This document shows, piece after piece, positions 17,101 through 24,177 of a DNA stretch of 33,483 nucleotides. The DNA comes from Planctomycetia bacterium. GTDB lineage: Bacteria; Planctomycetota; UBA1135; GCA-002686595. Position 1 is the first letter of the stretch. Every line of letters starts with the position of its first letter. The stretch covers positions 1-33,483 of the forward strand of contig SXXH01000260.1 in the NCBI GenBank assembly GCA_005789645.1, in the 5' to 3' direction. The position numbers were made by a program, and so were the translations under genes. Below the pieces are notes generated by a model. It did no database searches and was not told where the DNA came from. It saw only the letters and a program-made list of their open reading frames with translations.

Positions 17101-17677
17101 TGTAGAAGGCGTGCGGAGTCTGGACCATCGCCAGCTCCTCGTCGCGGAAGTACCCGATCAGCCGCTTGATGAAGTGGCGCGCCGGCACGTGGTCCGCGTC
17201 GAAGATGATCACGAACTCGCCATCGGTCTGCTCGAGGGCGTTGTTCATGTTGCCCGCCTTGGCGTGCAAGTTGTTGTCGCGGGCGATGTAGATGACGCCC
17301 AGCTCGTCGGCCAGCGCCTTGACTTCCGGTCGGCGGCCGTCGTCGAGCACGTAGGTGCGGTGCGGGTACTCCATCGCCACGCACGCTTGCAGCGTGCCGC
17401 GCAGGAGCTGCACGTCCTCGTTGTAGGTGGGCACGAACACGTCGACCGTGCGGCCTTCGAGCACGGGTTGCTCGGCGGGCTCTTCGACCTCCCAGACTTG
17501 CAGGAAGAACAACCCCAGCGACACGCAGCCCCAGACCTCGGCGAGGTACAGGAGCAGCGAGGCGAACACCGCGTAGGGGTTCTCGAGGTTGAGGGTGTAG
17601 AGCGCGCGGTAGACGAGGTACAGCACGCAGATCGCCAGGGTGGCGAGCATCAGCGGCTGGCGGAACTTGGACTTCAT
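14156..17677 (-). CDS. bcsA: cellulose synthase (BcsA-like GT2) with PilZ domains and a fused TPR C-terminus
   Basis: The 1173-residue inner-membrane glycosyltransferase would polymerise UDP-glucose and extrude the chain. Two N-terminal TM helices (about 10-28 and 38-60) precede the GT2 core, which has PTYNED (83-88), LDDG, the metal-binding FDADH (159-163), TED (255-257) and QRLRW (293-297). TM segments occupy about 325-480, with the gating-loop motif FVVTNK (417-422) between them. A first PilZ segment follows (R494-xxx-R498, then DLNEQG at 526-531), and a more decayed second one around HDLCTGGL (661-668). After a further TM helix (about 758-780), the last ~390 residues are TPR repeats, which ordinary BcsA (about 700-870 residues) lacks. 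The processivity motifs argue for cellulose or a related beta-glucan. It is divergent from a BcsC-like gene. Regulation by c-di-GMP is likely but weakened by the altered PilZ motif (Asn for Ser). Confidence 0.9.
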   Translation of the reverse strand: MKSKFRQPLMLATLAICVLYLVYRALYTLNLENPYAVFASLLLYLAEVWGCVSLGLFFLQVWEVEEPAEQPVLEGRTVDVFVPTYNEDVQLLRGTLQACVAMEYPHRTYVLDDGRRPEVKALADELGVIYIARDNNLHAKAGNMNNALEQTDGEFVIIFDADHVPARHFIKRLIGYFRDEELAMVQTPHAFYNFDTFQGVVDYDKGSFWDEGQLFYRVLQPGKIRSNSVIFAGSAAMFRREALKEVGYIAVQTITEDMHTGMKIASRGWKSTYVSERMIAGQGASDVTTFHTQRLRWGEGNLSILAYDNPLAMKGLSLSQRLSYLASIIHWAGGIPKMAIYLTPILMLFTGIPPVREFTWTMGAIFVAYMLSIVFTMRKATDGQASMGHVEFFNMASFWTQARSTWRAAFGRKKSKFVVTNKRGSQKASMLPLVGPQCFLIGLSAVALAWGWSMQVFFKDSIDWLGLGISSGLVLYHAKLALDYVRRAMTPASRRFSYRHLIGLPARWECVDEDGATRSGWGVTTDLNEQGLGLVAYAPLPAAGDAVVRLMAFGNPIEARCKVRSSERRVGYADGKGPQCFRHGLEFSEADDATRDAVHRVAMEYAVPMWFARFEQAERKKGSGPSSAERAKRETDRPEFNLPVILAATDGSPRTWHTTSHDLCTGGLRCILHEDPTGVDEFDFELPTPLGLVRGRAKVLRSEKLEQKGADLWECALHFAKFDGTGRSIVQSLLSDRERGALTPAMLPERRLRERPLVAPAFSAAFVALAMAPIFYGVFQATYSDELTLREHLKQTLAKSDGEELTRIYRETMESPAPDKFRLVLLKDSLERAQRWPEMAKATRKLVELSPEDADMSMALAFALAKNGEHEAARAESARLFQLLDRLGADSAKRLEAELLFIHNLVEADLRFEAAERYARLVAAHPEHAALRREYAGLLAGLGRYDEAVAQLDGLPLDADTRMEIVRIHCAREDFAKAEKACRELLDSAPERADARRLLPEILGWRRQWPAAIAAWEKLLEQSPKDVELRTKVALARLWSGDKDGALDGFQQLLDEGCGDARVVEGFLDSANGSDLLPARHAHTVRSLAARAKEAGANDPQFLLKLAGALRRVGDSRGAALQLEAALPLAPQDKQIRLQLADTLHELGDYERADAIYSGLLPERVVRSSAKRR

Positions 17678-18246
17678 GGCGGTGGATCCCTGGTGACAGG
17701 CGTCACGCCCTCGGGCCCGCGTGCAGCGGACCGCTCCGGGGGGTGGAGGGGCGTGGGATGGGGTTGGGCGTGTCGGATGTCGTCTGGGAGACCCCGTCCG
17801 GCGCGCGGCCACCATGGCCGGGCTGTCGGGTGCGGGAGGACGTTCACCGCTTCGTCGTCGCCTTGATCTTTCGACCAGCGCGGCAACGGAGTCGGAGTTC
17901 GGCCACGCAACTCTCCACCGTGGGGGTGTACCGCGCCTGCGGGTCGTCCTGCTCGGTGGCGATTTGGCCATGCCATTGGGCTGAATTTCGGAAGTTGCTT
18001 CCGTGCTTGGCGCGGCGCAGGGCCGCTGCGGAAAGGAGTTCGCATTGCCGGCGGGGGCCGTGGGGGCGGCGCTGCCCAAGGCGCCTGGCCCAGGCGGACG
18101 GCAAGTGTGGCAATGAAAGGAACTTCCAAATTTGGCGCCAGCGTGAGCGCGCTTGGCTAAAGGCCCCGGGCCCCGGCCTCCGATCACTGACACCGGCAGG
18201 AAGTCTGTCCCCGAAGCCGTCGCCCCACCGCGGCGGTCCAGCAACC
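17678..18246. other. divergent promoter region of the cellulose locus
   Basis: The 569 bases between the divergent bcsA-like and bcsC-like genes have no supported gene. They contain GGAAGTTGCTTCC (17990-18002) and GGAACTTCC (18119-18127), the latter followed by the palindrome TGGCGCCA (18133-18140). These are candidate operator sites for shared control. No confident -35/-10 pair is visible. Confidence 0.5.
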
Positions 18247-21200
18247 ATGCGTCCCCAACTGATCACCGAACGAACAGCGCGCTGGCTCTCCAAGTGCGCC
18301 TTGGCGTGCCTCGCCGTGCTGGCCCCCGCCTGCGCGCCCGACGAGGCATCCCCGACCGATGCGACGACATGGAAGCCCGAGAACCCTGTCTCGGCCGACT
18401 TCTTCGTCCAGGCGCCGATCCAGGCGCCGCCGCCCATGGCGCACCCCGCGCCCGAGCCCGTGGCCAGCGCCACGACGGAGGTCGACGAAGAGCCGCGCGT
18501 GGGTCGCGTCAAGTCCCGCACGCCCCGTCCGCGCGTCGATCCATCCGCCAAGCTCGGCGGAGGGCCCTCAGCGTCCGCGCAGGTGGAGGGCGCTGGCGTG
18601 GAGCGCGGCGACGAGCTGCAGCGCGACATCCTGCTGCGCACCGCGCGCAACGCGTACAAGCTCGGACGCCTCGACGAGGCGCTCTCGCTGCACGAGAAGC
18701 TCTTGAAGATGCATCCCGGCGACCGCGAGTCGCTGGTCGAGTACGCCGGCCTGCTGGTCGAAGCCGATCGCCTCAAGGAAGCGCGCCTGCGCTACGAGGA
18801 GCTCGTGCGCCTGTCGCCCTCCGACCTCGACGCGCGTCGCAACCTGGCCGACGCGTACATCAACGGCGGCTACTACGCCGAGGCGGCCGAGCAGCTCGAG
18901 ACGGTGGTGCGTCGCGACCCCGAGGACGTCGACAGCGCGGCGCTCTTGGCGCGCGTGCTGGCCTGGTCGCGCGACTATGTCGCCGCCGGCGAGATCTGGC
19001 GCATGCACCTGCAGACCTTGGACATGCGCGACGCGGAGAACCGCCGCCTCGCCGCGCCGGTGCTGCTCGACCTGCAACGGCCCAACGAAGCCCTTCCGCA
19101 CCTGGAGATGCTGGTCAAGGACCACCCCGACGAGGTCGAGTGGGGCCTGTACCTCGTGCGGTGCCAAGCGCAACTCGGCGACAGCGAAGGCGCCGGCCGC
19201 ACGGTGGCCGAGTTGGCCGAGGTCGAGCCCGAGAACACGACGACGCGCATCGAACTGGGCAACCAGATGGTGCTCTCGGGCCAGTACAAGCTCGCCATGG
19301 GCGTGTACGAGCAGGTGCTCGCGGTCGACCCCGACAACCAACGGGCGCGTCTCGGCACAGCCGAGATCGCGCTGGCTGGATACCAGCCGGCGCCGGCCAA
19401 GCGCGTGCTCGACGCGTTGCGCGGGGAGATGGACAAGGAGCGACCGTTCCAGAAGGCCAGCGCGCGCTACCACGGACTCGTGGGCGAACACGGCGCGGCC
19501 ACCGCGCAATGGGAGGATCTCCTGCGCGACAAGGAGGACGACCACGACGCGCGCATCGCCTACGGCGAGCTGCTGCGCCAAGCGGGCGAGCACGAGCGCG
19601 CCAAGAGCCAGTTCCAGAAAGTCGTGGGCGAAACACCGGCGGCCGTCGAGGCGCGCCTCGGCTTCGCGCGCGCCTTGTACGACCAAGGACTCCACGCGGA
19701 TGGTGTCGCGGTGTGCCAAGCGCTGGCCAAGGAAGAGGACTACGCGCCGGAGGTGCTGATCACCCTGTGCCGCGGCTTGCAGAAGCTCGGCAACGCCGAA
19801 CAGGCGGAGCGCCTGTGCCGCAGCTGGTTGGCCAAGAACCCCGAGGATACCGGCGCGCGCATCCAGGTGCGCATCGCGCTGGGACGGGCCCTGCAGGCGC
19901 GCGAGCGGCCGCTCGAGGCCGTGCGCGAGTTCCAGGAGGCGATGAAGCACCCGAGCGGCCGCACGCCGGAGTGCGCGTACTGGCTGTCGCGCTGCCATGC
20001 CGAGATCGGCAGCAAGCAGCGCGCGCAGACGGCCTTGCTGGCCGCGCCGACCAAGCAGATGGGCGACGATGTGCGCGCGTGGATCGAGTTGGGCGAGATC
20101 GCGCTCGGAGAGGGCGATTGGCAACGCGCCATCGCCGCGTTCGAGCACGTGCTGCGCTTCGAGCCGGAGAACCTCGCGGCGCGCGTGCGCCTCGGCGAGG
20201 CGCAGAACATCGCGTTGGCCCGCGGCGAGAAGGTCGATCCGCGGCGCACGCTGCAGCAAGTGATCGCGGCGAGCGAGCAAAACGCGCGTGCGCGCCTGGC
20301 CTTGGCGCGCACCTGCATCATCGAACGCGACTACGAGGCGGCCGGAACGCAGTACAAGTTGCTGATGGCGGCCGACGCCTCGAGCTCCGTCGCGCGACGC
20401 GAATACGCGCGCACGTTGTATTGGAACCACGACTACGAGGCCGCTTCCAAGGCCTACGACAAGGTGGTGGACGCGGATCTCGCCGAGATCGCGCCCGTCG
20501 ACCCGTTCGGCGACGCCAGCGCGGCCAGCGCCTACAACGGCGGACTCGACTACGAAGCGGCGCTCGCCACGGCGCGCGCCATCGAGCTCGAGAAGGAGGC
20601 CAAGGAGCTCAAGGACTACCGAGCGCGGCAGGCCGAGGACCGCTATCGCGAGCTGATCACGGCCGAACCGGCCAACTTCGAAGCGCGCTTCGACCTGGCG
20701 CAGCTCTACCACGGCGCGGGCCAGACGCAGAAGGCCATCGGCGAGTACGAAGAGATCGTCCGGTTGTCGCCGCTGCACCGCGAGGCGCCCTTGGCCTTGG
20801 AGCATGCGCGCACATTGACCAACCCGCGCGTGGTCGGCGGCATGTGGACCAGCGACGCTCGCGGCCGCGAAGGCCTGTACCAGATCGACTCGACCGAGCA
20901 GTTCCTGCTGTACCAACATCCGATCGGCGACGCCGACGAGTACATCGGCGCCGGCTACGGCTGGCGGCGCTACGAGCCCAGCGGCGCGGAGCCGTTGCTC
21001 GGCAGCCTGTTCATCGGCGAAGGTCGCAAGAAGATCGGCGACCACACGGCGCTGTTCGCGCGCCTCGAGATGCCCACCTGGGACGAGGATGACCAGTTCG
21101 ACTCGCGCCTGCTGTACCGGCTGGCGATGCAGCACGAGACCTATGGCGGATTGCGCATCTCGGCCGAGGTCTTCGAGGAGAACGTGGCCGAGAACGCCGA

Positions 21201-21777
21201 GACGCTGCGCAACGACATCCACCGCACGGGCTTCCGCGCCGGACTGGCCTACAAGGCTTCCAAGCGCTTCGACTACGGCGCCAGCGCCCTGTTGGCGGAG
21301 TACTCGCAGGCGGAAGACTACGACGAGGACACGGGCAACACGCGCTACGAGCTCAACGCCTTCGGATCGTACCTCGTGTCGTTCGCGCCCAAGCAGCTGC
21401 AGTTGCTCGCCAAGGCGGACTTCATCAGCTTCGACAGCGACAACGACGGCATCGTCGTGCCCGAGGATCCGAACAACTGGTCGGGCACGCTGAACCATCC
21501 CTACTTCGCCCCGGGTGGCTACTCGGTCTACTCGGCGGTGGCCGAATGGAAGCACTGGCTCAACGAGGACTACTTCGTCGGCGCCAACGAGTTCTGGTAC
21601 TCGATCGGCCTGCGGGCCGCCATCGACGAGGAATCCGAGATGTTCCAGGAGTTCTGGGTCGGCGCCCACTACGACTTCGCGGCGTGGGCCTCGATCGACC
21701 TGCGCACGCAAGCCTTGTCGAGCGATGTCATCGACACCTCGTCGACGCTAGCCTACTTGACGCTGCGCTGGCCATGA
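18247..21777 (+). CDS. bcsC: BcsC-like exopolysaccharide export protein: TPR superhelix plus outer-membrane beta-barrel
   Basis: The 1176-residue protein from the ATG at 18247 begins MRPQLITERTARWLSKCALA and ends its signal region in LAVLAPAC, a possible though imperfect lipobox. A disordered Pro-rich region follows (to about 115), then roughly 20 TPR repeats to about residue 870. Examples are AYKLGRLDEALSLHEKLLK and AAEQLETVVRRDPEDVDSA. The last ~290 residues alternate polar and aromatic residues in beta-strand fashion (YIGAGYGWRRYEP, YGGLRISAEVFEEN, AYLTLRWP) and end in an aromatic-rich terminal strand, as in the BcsC/PgaA porins. It would pass the nascent glucan through the periplasm and outer membrane. 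Its C-terminal TPR-barrel order matches BcsC, and the GH5 gene 49 bases downstream corresponds to BcsZ. The frame is open upstream to 17743, but no better start is seen. Confidence 0.85.
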   Translation: MRPQLITERTARWLSKCALACLAVLAPACAPDEASPTDATTWKPENPVSADFFVQAPIQAPPPMAHPAPEPVASATTEVDEEPRVGRVKSRTPRPRVDPSAKLGGGPSASAQVEGAGVERGDELQRDILLRTARNAYKLGRLDEALSLHEKLLKMHPGDRESLVEYAGLLVEADRLKEARLRYEELVRLSPSDLDARRNLADAYINGGYYAEAAEQLETVVRRDPEDVDSAALLARVLAWSRDYVAAGEIWRMHLQTLDMRDAENRRLAAPVLLDLQRPNEALPHLEMLVKDHPDEVEWGLYLVRCQAQLGDSEGAGRTVAELAEVEPENTTTRIELGNQMVLSGQYKLAMGVYEQVLAVDPDNQRARLGTAEIALAGYQPAPAKRVLDALRGEMDKERPFQKASARYHGLVGEHGAATAQWEDLLRDKEDDHDARIAYGELLRQAGEHERAKSQFQKVVGETPAAVEARLGFARALYDQGLHADGVAVCQALAKEEDYAPEVLITLCRGLQKLGNAEQAERLCRSWLAKNPEDTGARIQVRIALGRALQARERPLEAVREFQEAMKHPSGRTPECAYWLSRCHAEIGSKQRAQTALLAAPTKQMGDDVRAWIELGEIALGEGDWQRAIAAFEHVLRFEPENLAARVRLGEAQNIALARGEKVDPRRTLQQVIAASEQNARARLALARTCIIERDYEAAGTQYKLLMAADASSSVARREYARTLYWNHDYEAASKAYDKVVDADLAEIAPVDPFGDASAASAYNGGLDYEAALATARAIELEKEAKELKDYRARQAEDRYRELITAEPANFEARFDLAQLYHGAGQTQKAIGEYEEIVRLSPLHREAPLALEHARTLTNPRVVGGMWTSDARGREGLYQIDSTEQFLLYQHPIGDADEYIGAGYGWRRYEPSGAEPLLGSLFIGEGRKKIGDHTALFARLEMPTWDEDDQFDSRLLYRLAMQHETYGGLRISAEVFEENVAENAETLRNDIHRTGFRAGLAYKASKRFDYGASALLAEYSQAEDYDEDTGNTRYELNAFGSYLVSFAPKQLQLLAKADFISFDSDNDGIVVPEDPNNWSGTLNHPYFAPGGYSVYSAVAEWKHWLNEDYFVGANEFWYSIGLRAAIDEESEMFQEFWVGAHYDFAAWASIDLRTQALSSDVIDTSSTLAYLTLRWP

Positions 21778-21826
21778 CGGCCGGCGCCACCGCCGACCTT
21801 GGCACACACCCAGAACCACGCCGGAG

Positions 21827-22948
21827 ATGATGGATCGTCGCGCCTGCTTGGGCTTGTTCGCGCTGGGAACGGCGTGGCTGGCGTGCAGTTGCGGGCGGAG
21901 GCCTGACGCCATGGATGCGGCACCGACCAAGGGCGACGGCGGCGCGCTTCCGCGGCGCGGCGTGAACCTGGCGGGCGCGGAGTTCGGACACGACAAGCCC
22001 GGCTTCTGCGCCGAGGAGCGCGGCGCGTTCGGCAAGGACTGGACTCATCCGACCGAGGGCACGATCGCGTACTTCGCGCGCCATGGGCTGCGCCTCCTGC
22101 GCGTGCCGTTCCGCTGGGAGCGGCTGCAGCCACGTCTCGGCCACGAACTCGACCCGCACGAGCTCGCGCGCCTGAAGAAGACGCTCGACCTCGCCCGTGG
22201 CTACGGCTCGCGCGTGCTGCTCGACGCGCACAACTACGGCCGCTACGCGCTGAAGGTCGGCGGGGTGGCGCGCCTGTGCCGCATCGACGAGGAGATCGGC
22301 GGCCGCGTGCCCGTCTCTCGCGCGCACTTCGGCGACCTGTGGCGTCGCCTCGCCCAAGCCTTCGCGCGCCATGAGGCTCTCGAGGGCTACGGCTTGATGA
22401 ACGAGCCGCACGAGATGGGCGACAGCGACTGGAAGGCCGTCTCCAACGAAGCGGTGCGCGCCCTGCGCGAGGTCGACTCGACGCATTCGATCTACGTCGC
22501 CGGGGAGCATTGGTCGTCGAGCTGGAAGTGGACCACGGCCAACGGGCCGAGCGCGTGGATCGACGATCCCGCCGGGAAGGTGGTCTACGAGGCGCACTGC
22601 TACTTCGACGCCGACGGCAGCGGCACCTACACTCGCTCCTTCGAAGCCGAGCTGGCCGCCGATCCGGATCTGCTGGATCGCGGGGTCGCGCGCCTCGTGG
22701 ACTTCGCCGCTTGGTGCGAGAGGAACCGCGTGCGCGGCTTCCTCGGCGAGTACGGCGTGCCGCGCGACGACGCGCGCTGGCACGAGTTGGCCGAATGCTT
22801 CCTCGCGCGGCTCGACGCGCTGGGCATGGACAGCTGCGCCTGGGCCGCCGGCGAATGGTGGGGTTCCTATCCCCTGTCGCTGCAACCCGGCCACGCGTTC
22901 GTCACGGACGCGCCGCTGATGCGCAGGCTCAAGCGCAAGCGCGCTTGA
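21827..22948 (+). CDS. glycoside hydrolase family 5 endoglucanase (BcsZ-role), exported
   Basis: The 373-residue protein has an N-terminal signal MMDRRACLGLFALGTAWLAC followed by Cys residues, so it may be a lipoprotein. The GH5 TIM-barrel is well conserved: RRGVNLAGAEFG at the start, LRVPFRWERLQP, LLDAHNYGRY, the acid/base Glu in GLMNEPH (E193), YEAHCYFD, and the nucleophile Glu in FLGEYGVPRDD (E308). It would hydrolyse beta-1,4-glucan internally. In bcs operons a periplasmic endoglucanase (usually GH8 BcsZ) is needed for proper cellulose export, and this GH5 enzyme likely fills that place. Tandem ATGs at 21827 and 21830 are both possible; CCGGAG directly precedes them. The last 20 bases form an 8-bp hairpin ending in the stop codon. 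It is convergent with the next gene, nine bases away. Confidence 0.9.
   Translation: MMDRRACLGLFALGTAWLACSCGRRPDAMDAAPTKGDGGALPRRGVNLAGAEFGHDKPGFCAEERGAFGKDWTHPTEGTIAYFARHGLRLLRVPFRWERLQPRLGHELDPHELARLKKTLDLARGYGSRVLLDAHNYGRYALKVGGVARLCRIDEEIGGRVPVSRAHFGDLWRRLAQAFARHEALEGYGLMNEPHEMGDSDWKAVSNEAVRALREVDSTHSIYVAGEHWSSSWKWTTANGPSAWIDDPAGKVVYEAHCYFDADGSGTYTRSFEAELAADPDLLDRGVARLVDFAAWCERNRVRGFLGEYGVPRDDARWHELAECFLARLDALGMDSCAWAAGEWWGSYPLSLQPGHAFVTDAPLMRRLKRKRA
22929..22948. repeat. hairpin at the convergent gene ends
   Basis: TCAAGCGC-AAGC-GCGCTTGA forms a perfect 8-bp stem whose last three bases are the stop codon of the endoglucanase gene. It lies nine bases from the stop of the convergent gene at 22958 and may serve as a bidirectional end signal, though no U-tract is present. 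Confidence 0.35.
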
Positions 22949-22957
22949 CGCCACGCC

Positions 22958-24031
22958 TCAGTCGAGCCTGATCGCCCGTTCGTCGCCCGAGGCCAGGCGC
23001 AGCGGCAGGTCGCTGGTGGCCGTCCTGACCATGGCCGGACCCTCGGGCAGCTCGATGCGCGCGGTTTCGCCGGGCGCGAGCGCCAGTTCGACGCGGCGTC
23101 CGTCGGCGCCCAGCACGAGATAGCGCCCGCCGAGGTCGCTGGAGGCGACGAGGAACGCCGGCTCGTTCGCGCGCAGGGCGACCACGTCCCAGCCGATCGT
23201 GTACTCGCCCGAGGGGCCGTAGTCGGCCAGCAGTTGCCCGGCGAGCTTCGACTCGTTGGCGTGGTAGTTGAGCGTCGAGTAGGTGATGTGCGCGGGGAAG
23301 CCGTTCACTTCGAAGCTGCCGCCGGTGATGACCTGGCTGTCGTTGACGACCCCGAGGTAGCCGCGGCCATCGCTCGAGCCGATCTTGAACACGCCGCGTC
23401 GCGCGGGATCATTCGACTGCGCGATGGTCCACTCGAGCTCTTCCGCCGAGCCGGTCAGGGCTTGCAGCGGTCCGTTGGCGAAGGCCACGCGCTGGGTCGT
23501 GCTCCACGCGCCGCCGAGGTCGAATTGGGGCGGGTTGCCGATCTTGATCACGGTCGCGGCATGGAGCGACTCGCACGCAGCGGCGCCCGGCTGCGGGTTG
23601 GCCGGCGAATGCGTCATCGCGGCGGTGCCGCTCATCGAGCCCCAGACGATGTAGCGCAGGTCGAGCTCGAGGCCGACCACCTGGTCGCCTTGCGTCCACG
23701 AACCGGAGGCGCGCAGGCGCGTCGCGCCCACGGTGGCGGGAAGCTCGACGAGCTCGCTGAAGTCGCCATCGCCATCCGCGTCCACGTACACCGTGGCGTT
23801 CGAGCCTTCCTGCATGATGTTCAACACCAGCTCGCCGCCTGGACCGCCCAGCGACGTGGCGGGGCAACCAACCTCCAGATCGCGCAAGCCGACGATCCAG
23901 CTGCCCGCCACGGGCGCGGCGGACGACTCGCCATCGCCGATGGACGCGAAGTCCTTGCTGGTGTCGCAGGCGGTGCACAGCGCGGCCAGGATGCCGGCGG
24001 CGACGGGGGCGCGGAGGCGGAGGTTCTTCAT
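22958..24031 (-). CDS. lipoprotein of unknown function
   Basis: The 357-residue protein from the ATG at 24029-24031 has a lipoprotein signal MKNLRLRAPVAAGILAALCTAC with C22 as the lipidated residue. The mature part is predicted beta-rich: GSWIVGLRDLEVGCPATSLG, a DADGDGDFSELVELP stretch resembling a Ca-binding or dockerin-like acidic loop, and repeated SWTQGDQVVGLELDLRY-type strands that look like two copies of a lipocalin-like or beta-sandwich unit. No enzyme motif is recognised. It faces the endoglucanase gene convergently and follows the isocitrate-lyase-like gene on the same strand after a strong hairpin, so it is probably transcribed on its own. No Shine-Dalgarno sequence is seen. Confidence 0.7.
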   Translation of the reverse strand: MKNLRLRAPVAAGILAALCTACDTSKDFASIGDGESSAAPVAGSWIVGLRDLEVGCPATSLGGPGGELVLNIMQEGSNATVYVDADGDGDFSELVELPATVGATRLRASGSWTQGDQVVGLELDLRYIVWGSMSGTAAMTHSPANPQPGAAACESLHAATVIKIGNPPQFDLGGAWSTTQRVAFANGPLQALTGSAEELEWTIAQSNDPARRGVFKIGSSDGRGYLGVVNDSQVITGGSFEVNGFPAHITYSTLNYHANESKLAGQLLADYGPSGEYTIGWDVVALRANEPAFLVASSDLGGRYLVLGADGRRVELALAPGETARIELPEGPAMVRTATSDLPLRLASGDERAIRLD

Positions 24032-24116
24032 GCCCAAGGCTAGCGGGCGACGGACATGCGGGGCGCGCTCGGCGACGGGCGGATCGCGGGCGGGAAGCTT
24101 CCTCCCGGAAACGCTT

Positions 24117-24151
24117 GCCGGGCGCGAGGGCCAACGGCCCTCGCGCCCGGC
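24117..24151 (-). terminator. hairpin terminator after the isocitrate-lyase-like gene
   Basis: A 16-bp perfect stem (GCCGGGCGCGAGGGCC at 24117-24132, complement at 24136-24151) with a 3-base loop lies 26 bases after the stop at 24178. On the minus strand it is followed by AAGCGTTTCC, a weak T-tract. It lies between two same-strand genes and separates their transcripts. Confidence 0.65.
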
Positions 24152-24177
24152 GGAAGTGGAAGGAACTTCCGGCGCTG

